A stretch of 37,590 bases of DNA from Actinophytocola sp036402745 (GCF_036402745.1 NZ_DASWSJ010000359.1:1-37590), one strand, 5' to 3'. Shown: positions 1-7,960, numbered from the stretch's first letter. A program made the numbers and translations. The notes: a model not told the origin generated them from the letters alone.

Positions 1-2372
1 CCCAGGTCGTTGACCCCGCCGCGCAGTACCTCCACCACACCCGTGTCACCGAGCTTCACCCAGCTCGTCTGGATGTTGTCGATCCGGCCGTGCAGCAGCA
101 GGCGCGCCAACGCGTGCACCGCGCGGTTCTCGAGGTGGGTCGGGCCCGGGCGGGCTATGCCGGCCAGGTACAGCGGCGCGTTCGTGTGTACGAACGGCAG
201 CAGCACGAACTCCGTGAACCCACCGGTCCGCCCCTGCAGGTCCCGCAACAGCTTGAGGTGGGCCACCCAGTGCGACGGGTTGTCGACATGCCCGTACATC
301 ATCGTCGAGGTGGTGCGGATGCCCAGCTCGTGTGCCGTCGTCACCACGTCGATCCAGGCCGCGGTGGGCAGTTTGCCCTTCGTGAGGATCCACCGCACGT
401 CGTCGTCGAGGATCTCTGCCGCTGTGCCTGGCAGGGAGTCCACTCCGGACTCTCGGGCGGCGGTCAGCCAGTCGCGGATGGACAGGTTGGTCCTGGACGC
501 GCCGTTGACGACCTCCATCGGCGAGAACGCGTGCACGTGCAGGCCGGGGGCGCGCTTCTTCACCTCGGCCGCGATGTCGAAGTACGCGGTGCCGGGCAGG
601 TCCGGGTGGATCCCACCTTGCATGCAGACCTCGGTGGCGCCCACGGCCCACGCCTGCTCGGCACGCTGGCCGACCTGCTCGATCGACAAGGTATACGCAT
701 CGCTGTCGGTGCGGCGTTGGGCGAACGCGCAGAACCGGCAGCCCGTGTAACACACGTTGGTGAAGTTGATGTTGCGGGTGACCACATAGGTCACCTCGTC
801 GCCGACCACGTCCGCGCGCACGGCGTCGGCCAGGGCGGCCAGCGCGTCGATCTCGGCGCCGGCGGACGCGGACAGCAGCGTCAGAGAGTCCTCATCGGAC
901 AGTCCACTCGGGTCGGACTCGGCATGCCGCAGCGCGGTGGCGAACTCCGGGCGGACGCCCGAGCCCGCCGGACCTGACACCCGTGACGGCATCGCGGCCA
1001 CCTGGGAACGCAGCTCTTCCCAGTCCCCGTACACGGAGTCGAAGTCGTCGCGGCGGTCGGTCGTGCGGCCCTCCGTGTCGATGCTGGCGTGCAGGTCGGT
1101 GCGACCCGAGTCGATCAGCGCCACCTCCGGCTCCTGCCACGGCCGGCCCACCAGCGGCCGACCGGGCGCGGCGAGCCCCGTCTCGGCGTCGGCCAGGGCG
1201 GCGACGTGGCCGGCGACCCGCGGGTCGAGCCAGGGCTCGCCGCGGCGGACGTACTCGGGGTAGATCGGCAGGCGCTCGGCCAGGGTGAAACCGGCGGCCT
1301 CGGTGCGCGCGGTGAGCTCGTCGAGCTGCGGCCAGGGGCGCTCGGGGTTGACGTGGTCGATGGTGAGCGGCGAGACGCCACCCCAGTCGTCGATGCCGGC
1401 ACGCAGCAGCAGCTCGTACTCGCCGCCGATGAGGTTGGGCGGCGCCTGGATGCGCATCTTCGGCCCGAGCACGAGCCGCGCGACCGCGACCGTGGCGGCC
1501 AGCTCCTGCGCCTCGACGTCGGCCATGCCGGCCATCGCGGTGTCCGGCTTCGCGCGGAAGTTCTGCACGATGACTTCCTGGATGCCACCGTACTGCCGGG
1601 CCACCTTGCGGATGGCGAACAGCGAGTCGACCCGCTCCTCGAGAGTCTCGCCGATGCCGATGAGGATGCCCGTGGTGAACGGGACGTTGCTGCGCCCGGC
1701 GTCCTCGAGCACCCGCAGCCGGACCGCGGGCTCCTTGTCGGGCGAGCCGTAGTGCGCGCCGCCCTTCTCCGACCACAGGCGGGTGGCCGTGGTCTCGAGC
1801 ATCATGCCCATCGACGCCGACACGGGCTTGAGCCGCTGGAAGTCCGTCCAGCTCAGCACGCCCGGGTTGAGGTGCGGCAGGACCCCGGTCTCCTCGAGGA
1901 CCTTGATCGACATGGCCCGCACATAAGAAAGCGTGTCCGGGTAGCCGGCCTCCTCGAGCCACTCCTTCGCCGCCGTCCACCGGTCCTCGGGCCGGTCGCC
2001 GAGGGTGAAGAGCACCTCCGTGCACCCCAGCTCGGCGCCGCGCCGGACGACGTCGAGCACCTCGTCGGGGCTCATGAACGCCGCCGGCACCCGGCCGGGC
2101 ACCGTGGCGAACGTGCAGTAGTGGCAGCGGTCCCGGCACAGCTTGGTGAGCGGCACGAAGACACTGCGCGAGTGGGTGATGACCCCCGGCCGGCCGGTGG
2201 CCTCGAGCCCTGCGTCCCGCACCCGGGAGGCGGCGTCGAGCAGCTGGCCCATCTGCTCACCTCTGGCGTGGAGCAGCGTCTCGGCCTCGGTGCGGTCGAG
2301 GGCCACCCCGTCCCGGGCACGTCGCAACGCTCGTCGGACAGCGGACTCGCTGGGTACGAAACCCTCGGTCAC
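1..2372 (-). CDS. fbiC: FbiC, FO synthase (7,8-didemethyl-8-hydroxy-5-deazariboflavin synthase), 3' end outside window
   Basis: Bifunctional radical-SAM enzyme that joins tyrosine to 5-amino-6-(D-ribitylamino)uracil to make FO, the deazaflavin core of coenzyme F420. About 790 codons are present and the frame runs off the left edge; the family is about 850 residues, so roughly 60 C-terminal residues are missing. Two radical-SAM CxxxCxxC clusters are visible: C79/C83/C86 in CRDRCHYC (CofG-like half) and C541/C545/C548 in CYTGCRFC (CofH-like half), the tandem fusion typical of actinobacteria. The start is GTG at 2372 (begins VTEGFVPSES), placed six bases after AGGAGGA on the minus strand. No other F420 gene is in the window. 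Long ORFs in other frames here are shadows. Confidence 0.96.
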   Translation of the reverse strand, partial: MTEGFVPSESAVRRALRRARDGVALDRTEAETLLHARGEQMGQLLDAASRVRDAGLEATGRPGVITHSRSVFVPLTKLCRDRCHYCTFATVPGRVPAAFMSPDEVLDVVRRGAELGCTEVLFTLGDRPEDRWTAAKEWLEEAGYPDTLSYVRAMSIKVLEETGVLPHLNPGVLSWTDFQRLKPVSASMGMMLETTATRLWSEKGGAHYGSPDKEPAVRLRVLEDAGRSNVPFTTGILIGIGETLEERVDSLFAIRKVARQYGGIQEVIVQNFRAKPDTAMAGMADVEAQELAATVAVARLVLGPKMRIQAPPNLIGGEYELLLRAGIDDWGGVSPLTIDHVNPERPWPQLDELTARTEAAGFTLAERLPIYPEYVRRGEPWLDPRVAGHVAALADAETGLAAPGRPLVGRPWQEPEVALIDSGRTDLHASIDTEGRTTDRRDDFDSVYGDWEELRSQVAAMPSRVSGPAGSGVRPEFATALRHAESDPSGLSDEDSLTLLSASAGAEIDALAALADAVRADVVGDEVTYVVTRNINFTNVCYTGCRFCAFAQRRTDSDAYTLSIEQVGQRAEQAWAVGATEVCMQGGIHPDLPGTAYFDIAAEVKKRAPGLHVHAFSPMEVVNGASRTNLSIRDWLTAARESGVDSLPGTAAEILDDDVRWILTKGKLPTAAWIDVVTTAHELGIRTTSTMMYGHVDNPSHWVAHLKLLRDLQGRTGGFTEFVLLPFVHTNAPLYLAGIARPGPTHLENRAVHALARLLLHGRIDNIQTSWVKLGDTGVVEVLRGGVNDL

Positions 2373-2541
2373 GGACACTCCTCCTGGCGAATGTGCAGCC
2401 GGTCTGTCCCCAAGCTATCCCCGGTGACCGGCGGCCCGCAGGTGACGGTCATCGCTCATCGACAACCCCGTTCCGCTCTGGATCATTCCTCGTGGCGACC
2501 CCGACCGGCTCGGCGTTGAGGAGTACGCGGGTCGCGCCGCG

Positions 2542-2706
2542 GTGGCCGCGTTGGTGGCGGACCCAGCCGTCGCCGGTGACGTGGCTGGACGCGGCCACCC
2601 GTTCGGCGACCTCACCCGCGGCGGCAGGCAGCGCTACTGCTCCCCCACCTGCGCCAACCGCGACGCCGTCCGCCGGCACCGGGCCAAGCTCACCCGGACC
2701 GGCTGA
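2542..2706 (+). CDS. Small CGNR-like zinc-finger ORF, start uncertain
   Basis: The frame is open from 2446 to the stop at 2704-2706 and has strong third-position GC bias, so I think it is or was coding. It ends with RYCSPTCANRDAVRRHRAK, which resembles the C-terminal zinc knuckle of CGNR proteins (WCSM..CGNR....HR) and of the common YCSDACRQRAYR family. Only one Cys pair is visible; no partner CxxC was found. There is no ATG in frame; the first usable start is GTG at 2542 (54 residues), but the apparently coding stretch begins earlier (VPLWIIPRGDPDRLG from about 2470), so it may use a rare start or be the remnant of a longer gene. It overlaps the convergent methyltransferase by 17 bases. Confidence 0.4.
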   Translation: MAALVADPAVAGDVAGRGHPFGDLTRGGRQRYCSPTCANRDAVRRHRAKLTRTG

Positions 2707-3277
2707 CGCCCAGGCGCTGGAAGAGCGGGACCGGGAACCAGCCGGTCCGCACGATCGCCCGCCCGAGTGACCGGTCCGGCATCGCCTCCCGCACGGCCTC
2801 GCGCAGCGGCGTCGCGGGCATCGCGCGAGCGTCGTAGACCCACAACCGGCCGTCCGGCCGCAGTACCCGCGCCAGCTCGGCGACGACCGGCGCGACGTGC
2901 TCCCAGTGGTGGTAGCTCGCCGTCGACACGACCAGGTCGAAGGTGTCGTCCGGGAACGGCACGTCGGCGAGGTCCGCGTGGAGGAAACGCGCCCGGTCGG
3001 CGAGCCCGGCCCGCTCGGCCCGCTCGACCGCCACGTCGATGGCGCCCTCGGCCAGGTCGACGCCGTGCACGGTCGCGTCGGGGCGGGCCCGCGCGATGTC
3101 CATGGCGAGCCGGCCCGGGCCACACCCGGCGTCGAGGATCGCCGCGCCCGGTCGCGGCTCGGCCAGCAGCACGTCGTCGACGACCCGCCGGTACAGGCCG
3201 CCGGCCAGCCGGCGCGCGAACGCGTCGTAGAGCCGGCCGTGCTCGAACAGGCGCTGGGAGCCGCGGATGGCGTGCAT
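2690..3277 (-). CDS. Class I SAM-dependent methyltransferase
   Basis: Soluble methyltransferase of 195 residues. The SAM-binding motif I is ILDAGCGPGRLAMDIA, followed by the acidic residue of motif II in VHGVDLAEGAID, then DTFDLVVSTASYHHWEH and LARVLRPDGRLWVYD, the order seen in UbiE/Methyltransf_11 proteins. The substrate cannot be told. The ATG at 3277 was chosen because AGGAGG lies six bases upstream; the frame extends 24 residues further but without a site. It is divergent from the MarR gene at 3352, and the shared 74-base gap holds inverted repeats, so control by that MarR protein is likely. SAM methyltransferases next to MarR genes are often detoxification or secondary-metabolism genes; that is inference. 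Confidence 0.88.
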   Translation of the reverse strand: MHAIRGSQRLFEHGRLYDAFARRLAGGLYRRVVDDVLLAEPRPGAAILDAGCGPGRLAMDIARARPDATVHGVDLAEGAIDVAVERAERAGLADRARFLHADLADVPFPDDTFDLVVSTASYHHWEHVAPVVAELARVLRPDGRLWVYDARAMPATPLREAVREAMPDRSLGRAIVRTGWFPVPLFQRLGVSRSG

Positions 3278-3296
3278 GGGAGTCCTCCTGTGAGAA

Positions 3297-3344
3297 AGTT
3301 GTGCTGAGCAACTGTCATAGATGCTAGCGACAACTGTTGCATAG
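3297..3344. promoter_or_regulatory. Probable MarR operator region between methyltransferase and marR
   Basis: AGTTG-7nt-CAACT at 3297-3313 is an inverted repeat. CAACTGTCATAG (3309-3320) is echoed by CAACTGTTGCATAG (3331-3344), the latter containing CAAC-T-GTTG. The repeats fill the gap between two divergent starts, as expected for an autoregulated MarR repressor. Binding is inferred, not shown. Confidence 0.5.
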
Positions 3345-3351
3345 GACAACC

Positions 3352-3792
3352 ATGGAGGCGACGGTGCACGACCGGCTCGACGGGCTGCTCTTCCAGGTGG
3401 TGCAGCTGGTCGGCCTGCGGTCCGAGTGGCCGTTCGGCGACGTCACGCTCTCGCTTGCCGACTGCGTGATGCTCTTCGAGCTGGCCGACCGCGGCGAGCT
3501 CGCCCAGCAGGACATCGCCGACGCGTTGCGGGTGGACAAGAGCCGGGCCAGCCGCATGGGCGCGTCGATGGAGGAACGCGGCTGGATCGAGCGCGTCCGG
3601 GACCCGGCCAACCGGCGGATATACCGCGTCCGGCTGACCGAGGAGGGCAAGCGGGTGGCCGAACAGGCCGCCGGCATCATGCACGAGCGGCACGCCGCCG
3701 TCTTCGACGCGCTGACCGACGAAGAGCGCGCCGGACTGACCGTGGGGCTCACCGGGCTGACCCGCGCGCTCAAGGCGCACCCGTTCGGCTGA
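3352..3792 (+). CDS. MarR-family transcriptional regulator
   Basis: Winged-helix DNA-binding protein of about 146 residues. The core reads LSLADCVMLFELADRGELAQ, then QDIADALRVDKSRASRMGAS (recognition helix region), the beta-wing IERVRDPANRRIYRVRLTEEG with the conserved D-x-R-x-R pattern, and a C-terminal dimerisation helix. ATG at 3352 has AGGA five bases upstream; GTG at 3364 follows GGAGG and is also possible, removing four residues. It is divergent from the methyltransferase gene and probably represses it and itself. The ligand is unknown. Confidence 0.9.
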   Translation: MEATVHDRLDGLLFQVVQLVGLRSEWPFGDVTLSLADCVMLFELADRGELAQQDIADALRVDKSRASRMGASMEERGWIERVRDPANRRIYRVRLTEEGKRVAEQAAGIMHERHAAVFDALTDEERAGLTVGLTGLTRALKAHPFG

Positions 3793-3794
3793 CA

Positions 3795-3810
3795 TACGCC
3801 TCCGGGCGTA
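3795..3810 (+). terminator. Possible hairpin after marR
   Basis: TACGCC-TCCG-GGCGTA forms a 6-bp stem with a 4-base loop immediately after the marR stop. There is no T run, so it may be a weak factor-dependent stop or simple chance. Confidence 0.3.
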
Positions 3811-3883
3811 CTCGAGAAGCCGTCGAGACGCTGACGACATCCGCCGCTGACCGGGCCAGTCTTGTGGTCAGGAGGTGGGCGTC

Positions 3884-4837
3884 ATGAAGACCGTGATGCA
3901 GGCGATGGGCCGATCACTGCGGCGCAGCTGGGACGAGGGCACCCGGATCGAGCGGACGGCGTTCCTCGTCGGAGGGCTGCTGTTCCTCAGCGGGCTGGTG
4001 CACCTGGTCATCCTGACCATCTCCGGCGGGCCGTGGACCGGGCCGATCTCGCTGCGCAAGGCCACGACGTTCGGGCTGTCGTTCGGGCTCACGCTGGCCA
4101 CGGTCGCGTGGGTCACGCACTTCATCCAGCTCGGCACGGTCGCCCGGCGGGTGCTGCTCGGCGGGTTCACGATCGCCTGCGTGGTCGAGACGACGCTGGT
4201 GTCGATGCAGGCCTGGCGCGGGGTGCCGTCGCACTTCAACTTCTCGACCCCGTTCGACGCGGCCGTCGCCGGCACGCTGGCGTTCGGCGGCATGGCCATC
4301 GTCGCGCTGACGCTGGGTTTCACGCTGTCGGCGTTCCGCTCGGTGGGCCAGAACTCGCCGAGCATGCGGCTGGCCATGCGGTTCGGCTTCGTGACTCTGA
4401 TGGTCGCGCTGGGAGTCGGCGCCGCGATGATCGCGGTCGGCGTCACCACGTCGCAGAGCGATCCCGAGCTCGCCTACACCACCGCCGGGTTCCTCAAGCC
4501 GGCACACGCGGTCACGATGCACGCGATCCTGGTCATCCCCGGCCTGGCCTGGCTGCTGACGTTCACCACGTGGCCCGAGCGCACCCGGATGCGGATCGTC
4601 CAGCTCGGCGCCGGCGGGTACCTGGTGCTCAGCGTGGTCGTGCTGGTCGAGGCGATCACCAAGGTGCCGCCGCTGGCCGCCCCGCTGGTCCCGACGCTGC
4701 TGTCGATCGTCGGCCTCGCGGCCCTGGTCACGGCCGGTGTCATCGGGATCTACGGCGCGCTGTACCGGCGTCCCGAGGTGGCGGGCGACCAGGAAATCAC
4801 CAGAGACGCGCGATCATTTACCGACGTGGGTGCATGA
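3884..4837 (+). CDS. Integral membrane protein, about 8 helices, unknown function
   Basis: Polytopic membrane protein of 317 residues with roughly eight hydrophobic segments: near residues 27-48 (AFLVGGLLFLSGLVHLVIL), then segments starting TTFGLSFGLTLATVAW, VLLGGFTIACVVETTL, AAVAGTLAFGGMAIVALTL, FGFVTLMVALGVGAAMIAV, HAVTMHAILVIPGLAWLL, GGYLVLSVVVLVEAI and LLSIVGLAALVTAGVIGIY. A histidine in helix 1 (LVHLV), one in helix 2 (THFIQ) and two in helix 6 (PAHAVTMH) might bind a metal or haem, but this is speculative. ATG 3884 was chosen over GTG 3875 because AGGAGG sits eight bases before the ATG. A TetR gene follows after 17 bases, probably in the same operon. I do not recognise the family. Confidence 0.85.
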   Translation: MKTVMQAMGRSLRRSWDEGTRIERTAFLVGGLLFLSGLVHLVILTISGGPWTGPISLRKATTFGLSFGLTLATVAWVTHFIQLGTVARRVLLGGFTIACVVETTLVSMQAWRGVPSHFNFSTPFDAAVAGTLAFGGMAIVALTLGFTLSAFRSVGQNSPSMRLAMRFGFVTLMVALGVGAAMIAVGVTTSQSDPELAYTTAGFLKPAHAVTMHAILVIPGLAWLLTFTTWPERTRMRIVQLGAGGYLVLSVVVLVEAITKVPPLAAPLVPTLLSIVGLAALVTAGVIGIYGALYRRPEVAGDQEITRDARSFTDVGA

Positions 4838-4854
4838 ATCAGTAACCTGAGGGG

Positions 4855-5505
4855 ATGCCCGCCAGAAAGTCGAAGACCGGCCGGACCCAGCAGGAACGCA
4901 GCGCCGCAATGCGCAAGCGGCTGCTCGACGCCACCGTGGAGTGCCTGGTGCGGTACGGCTACGCGGGCACCACGACCACTCGGGTCACCGAGCTGGCCGG
5001 GGTCACCCGCGGCGCCCAGGTCCACCACTTCCCCACCCGCGCCGACCTGGTCGCCGCCGCCGTGCGGCACCTCGCGGCCAAGCGCGCCGAGCTGGCGTTC
5101 GAGAAGATCGACGCGGTGCGCCGGGCACCCGACCCGCTCGACGCGGCGCTCGACCTGATGTGGGAGATCCACCAGGGCCCAATCCTCTACGCGACGATCG
5201 AGATGTGGGTGGCCGCGCGGACCGACCTCGAGCTGCGCGCGCAGCTCGCCGCGGCGGAGCCGGAGGCGCGGACGGCGGTGCTGGAGTTCTCCGCGTCGGC
5301 GTTCGGCGAGCACGCGGACAACCCGCGGTTCCGGCACGCGATGTACACCGCGCTGGACACGGTGCGCGGCATCCAGCTGCTCGGACTGTCCAATCCGGAC
5401 ACCGCGGAGCAGGACGCCCGGTGGAAGCGCGCGAAGGCCGACCTGCGGGTGCTGATCGACGGGGTGCTCGGTCAGCTGCCGGAGCGCATCAGCGGCGCGA
5501 GGTAG
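4855..5505 (+). CDS. TetR/AcrR-family transcriptional regulator
   Basis: One-component regulator of 216 residues with an N-terminal HTH around residues 20-65: RKRLLDATVECLVRYGYAG, then TRVTELAGVTRGAQVHHF, in which VTRGAQVHHF is the recognition helix. The C-terminal ligand domain is unassigned. It lies 17 bases after the membrane protein gene and in the same direction, suggesting joint transcription and possible control of that operon. Its 3' end overlaps the convergent TetR gene at 5472 by 34 bases, so the last residues of both proteins are encoded on opposite strands of the same DNA. Confidence 0.92.
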   Translation: MPARKSKTGRTQQERSAAMRKRLLDATVECLVRYGYAGTTTTRVTELAGVTRGAQVHHFPTRADLVAAAVRHLAAKRAELAFEKIDAVRRAPDPLDAALDLMWEIHQGPILYATIEMWVAARTDLELRAQLAAAEPEARTAVLEFSASAFGEHADNPRFRHAMYTALDTVRGIQLLGLSNPDTAEQDARWKRAKADLRVLIDGVLGQLPERISGAR

Positions 5506-6077
5506 GCGCGGGCGAAGGTCCGCACGGCCTCGTCGGTGTCCAGTGGTATGGCGCTCTCCGGCATCAGCGTGAACGAGATCGCCAGCCGCACGAACACCTC
5601 CGCCGCGCCGGCCGGCGTCCGGTCGTCCGACGGTGCGGGCTCGTCCGGCGCCTGCTGGACGAGGAAGTCGCGGGCGGCGGCCACCACCAGGCCGCCGTTG
5701 GTGGTGAGGTGGGGCAGCAACGCCTCCGGGTCGGCGGCCAGCAGGCGGTTGAGCAGCCGGTCCGTGCGGGCGTAGCGCACGCCCACGACGAAGCCCTCGA
5801 CCAGGCGCTCCTCCGCGGTGTCGAGGCCGGCGACCGCCTCGGCGATGCTGGCGAAGAATCGCCGGGACTCGCGGACGAGCACCGCCTGCACGAGCGCGTC
5901 CTTGCCGTCGAAGCGCCGGTACAGCGTCGCGCGCGAGACGCCCGCGCGGCGGGCGACGACGTCGACGTTGGTGCGCCGCAGGCCGTAGGTGAGGAACTCC
6001 GCGAGCGCGGCGTCCACAATGGACTCCCCCACCGCGTCCGTGTCGGGCTCGGCCAGGACCAGGTCCAGCAGGCTCAT
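5472..6077 (-). CDS. TetR/AcrR-family regulator coupled to DUF2236 gene
   Basis: Regulator of 201 residues. The HTH is near residues 20-60: VDAALAEFLTYGLRRTNVD and VVARRAGVSRATLYRRFDGK, with ATLYRRF as recognition helix. The ATG at 6077 overlaps the stop of the upstream DUF2236 gene (ATGA), so the two are translationally coupled; the open frame further upstream is shadow sequence inside that gene. Pairing suggests it regulates the oxygenase gene or responds to its product. Its C-terminal end overlaps the convergent TetR gene by 34 bases. Confidence 0.92.
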   Translation of the reverse strand: MSLLDLVLAEPDTDAVGESIVDAALAEFLTYGLRRTNVDVVARRAGVSRATLYRRFDGKDALVQAVLVRESRRFFASIAEAVAGLDTAEERLVEGFVVGVRYARTDRLLNRLLAADPEALLPHLTTNGGLVVAAARDFLVQQAPDEPAPSDDRTPAGAAEVFVRLAISFTLMPESAIPLDTDEAVRTFARAYLAPLMRSGS

Positions 6078-6931
6078 CCGAGTGGCCCGATCCCGGTCCG
6101 CGCGTAGCCGCGGCGGGCGCGCTCGGTGTAGCGCAGCCGCGCCGGCACGAGGGGCCAGACGGTGCTCACCGCGCGCCGGAACCGCCGGTGCCGGCGCTCG
6201 TCGCGGGCGGTCCACCGCTCACCGATCTGCTGGCGGACCGGTTCGGGCAGCGTGCCGACCGAGAGCCACCACAGCGGCTTGGCGCTCGGCCGGCGCAGCA
6301 GCCGGTACAGCGGCGCCGGCACCAGGGGGAAACTGACCGGCGGCTCCTTGGCGAACTCGATCAGCCCCCGCGCGGACGGCGTGATCACCAGCTCCTCGCG
6401 GCACATGCGGTCGAAGTAGACCTGGAAGCTCGCCCAGTCCGGCGGCACGACCCGGTCGCTGACCCCGTAGGCCCGGTACACCTGCCGCGACTCGGCGTAG
6501 AGCTGCTCCTTGTCCGCCTCGCTCATCGGGTGGTCGAAGAGCTCGATCAGCTGGAACAGCGCGTCGAAGATCGTGGCGTGCGCCCAGAAGTACACGTCGG
6601 GGTCGAGCGCGTGGTAGCGCCGGCCCTGACCGTCGAGGCCCTTGATGTGCGTGTGGTAGTCGCGGATCTTGCGAGCGGTGCGCCCGCCGTGCGGCCAGTC
6701 GAACGTGACACCCTGGATCTCCGGCACCGAGCGCAGCACCCGCTCCCACGGCTCGGTGAAGAAGTCCGAGTGCTGCTCGACCCCCGCGCCGAGACCGGGA
6801 TGCATGAGCTGCAGCAGGCCGGCCTTGACCAGCAGCAGGTAGCCGCGCACCTCGCCGGCGTAGCGCCAGTGCAGTGTGCCCGGCCCGGGCACCTCGAGCT
6901 CCGGTTCGGCCCGCGTCGCCTCAGCCGTCAT
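6074..6931 (-). CDS. DUF2236 (MpaB/rubber-oxygenase-like) protein
   Basis: Protein of about 285 residues. It contains the family's conserved blocks: LLLVKAGLLQLMHPGLGAGV, then FTEPWERVLRS, ARKIRDYHTHIKGLDGQG, YHALDPDVYFWAHATIFDA and PDWASFQVYFDRMCRE. DUF2236 proteins include the haem-b rubber oxygenases (Lcp) and MpaB; here the histidines of YHTHIKG and FWAHAT are candidate haem or structural residues. Most actinobacterial copies are uncharacterised, so oxygenase activity is inferred. ATG 6931 is the likely start (MTAEATRAEP), though the ribosome site is weak and an in-frame ATG near 6970 is possible. It is divergent from a double-MarR regulator and coupled to a downstream TetR gene. Confidence 0.85.
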   Translation of the reverse strand: MTAEATRAEPELEVPGPGTLHWRYAGEVRGYLLLVKAGLLQLMHPGLGAGVEQHSDFFTEPWERVLRSVPEIQGVTFDWPHGGRTARKIRDYHTHIKGLDGQGRRYHALDPDVYFWAHATIFDALFQLIELFDHPMSEADKEQLYAESRQVYRAYGVSDRVVPPDWASFQVYFDRMCREELVITPSARGLIEFAKEPPVSFPLVPAPLYRLLRRPSAKPLWWLSVGTLPEPVRQQIGERWTARDERRHRRFRRAVSTVWPLVPARLRYTERARRGYARTGIGPLG

Positions 6932-7000
6932 GACCGCCACCCCGCCTGAGTCGATGAGACATTCGTGCATCTTTGTATCACGCCGCGTGGACCGGAGACG

Positions 7001-7023
7001 ATGGTAGCCATAGACATAATGTC
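7001..7023. promoter_or_regulatory. Inverted repeats in the DUF2236 / double-MarR promoter region
   Basis: Two adjacent inverted repeats are visible: ATGG-TAG-CCAT (7001-7011) and GACAT-A-ATGTC (7013-7023). The second contains CATAAT (7015-7020), a good -10 hexamer for the rightward gene, which would put the transcript start at about the ATG at 7025. This looks like an autoregulatory site and a leaderless promoter; both are inferred. Confidence 0.5.
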
Positions 7024-7024
7024 C

Positions 7025-7960
7025 ATGTACGGTATCCGCGTGGGACCGAACGGGCCGACCACCGGCTACCTCATCTGGCGTCTGTCCACCAAGTGGCGCG
7101 CCGACGTCGACCGGGCGCTGGCGCCGCTCGGCCTCACCCACGCGCAGTTCGCCGTCCTCGGCGCGCTCTCCACGCTCGCCAGGGACGGGCAGCGGCCCAA
7201 CCAGCGGCGGCTCGCCGCCTTCACCGGCCTCGAGCCGCTCTACGTGTCCCGGCTGGCCAGGGCGCTGGAAGCGGCCGGGCTGGTCGAGCGACCGGCCGAC
7301 CCGGCCGACCCGCGCGCGGTGCGGCTCGCGCTCACCGACCGCGGGCGCGACGTCGTCGCCGAGGCGGCCGGCATCGTGCACGAGCGGCACGCCGCGCTCA
7401 CCGCGGCGATCGGCGGGCCGGACGGGTCGCGCGACCGCGAGCTGCGCGCCACCCTCCTGACCCTGCTGGACGACACACCCCTGGTACAGCACAACGAAAG
7501 CGAGCCCACCATGACCCGACCACGCGTCTTCAACGGCGAGCACATCGGCGTCGCCGCGGCGGCCAGCCGCTCCGTGCTGGACGCGCTGCTCGACACCGCG
7601 GGCATCACGTTCCTGCAGTGGGTCGTCCTGCGCAGGCTCGCCGGCATGGAAACACCGGTCACGCGCGACGCCGCCGCGGACGCGGTGCCCCCGGTGGCCG
7701 GCGACCGCGCGGCGGTGTTGCGGACCCTGGACGAGCTGGCGGGCGCCGGCCTGGTTCAGGCCGGCGACACCGGCACCGTGACGCCGACCGCACGCGGCCG
7801 GCAGGTCTTCGAGGAGATCACCGCGGCGGCGGTCCGCGCGGGTGACAAGCTCTTCGACGGCATCTCCGCCGACGACCAGCTCGTCACCAAGAAGGTGCTC
7901 GACCTGATCACCGAGCGGGCCCAGGCCGTGCGGGCGGAGCTGACCGGTCAGGCGCTGTAG
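7025..7960 (+). CDS. Tandem double-MarR-domain regulator
   Basis: About 311 residues, twice the usual MarR length. Domain 1 (about residues 10-150) is a canonical MarR fold: YLIWRLSTKWRADVDRALAP, HAQFAVLGAL, FTGLEPLYVSRLARALEAAG and the wing DPADPRAVRLALTDRG. After a short linker (HNESEPTMTRPRVFNGEH) a second winged-helix-like unit (about 163-311) follows: ASRSVLDALLDTAGITFLQW, AVLRTLDELAGAGLVQ, GTVTPTARGRQVFEE and a long C-terminal helix. The frame is continuous; the internal ATG at 7511 has no convincing ribosome site. ATG 7025 fits a leaderless promoter; GTG 7040 and upstream starts remain possible. It is divergent from the DUF2236/TetR pair and overlaps the convergent dehydrogenase by 13 bases. 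Confidence 0.85.
   Translation: MYGIRVGPNGPTTGYLIWRLSTKWRADVDRALAPLGLTHAQFAVLGALSTLARDGQRPNQRRLAAFTGLEPLYVSRLARALEAAGLVERPADPADPRAVRLALTDRGRDVVAEAAGIVHERHAALTAAIGGPDGSRDRELRATLLTLLDDTPLVQHNESEPTMTRPRVFNGEHIGVAAAASRSVLDALLDTAGITFLQWVVLRRLAGMETPVTRDAAADAVPPVAGDRAAVLRTLDELAGAGLVQAGDTGTVTPTARGRQVFEEITAAAVRAGDKLFDGISADDQLVTKKVLDLITERAQAVRAELTGQAL

Noticed and set aside
6074..7543. 489-codon version of the DUF2236 gene
   Set aside because: The N-terminal 200 residues are the antisense of the double-MarR gene; homology begins after the ATG at 6931.
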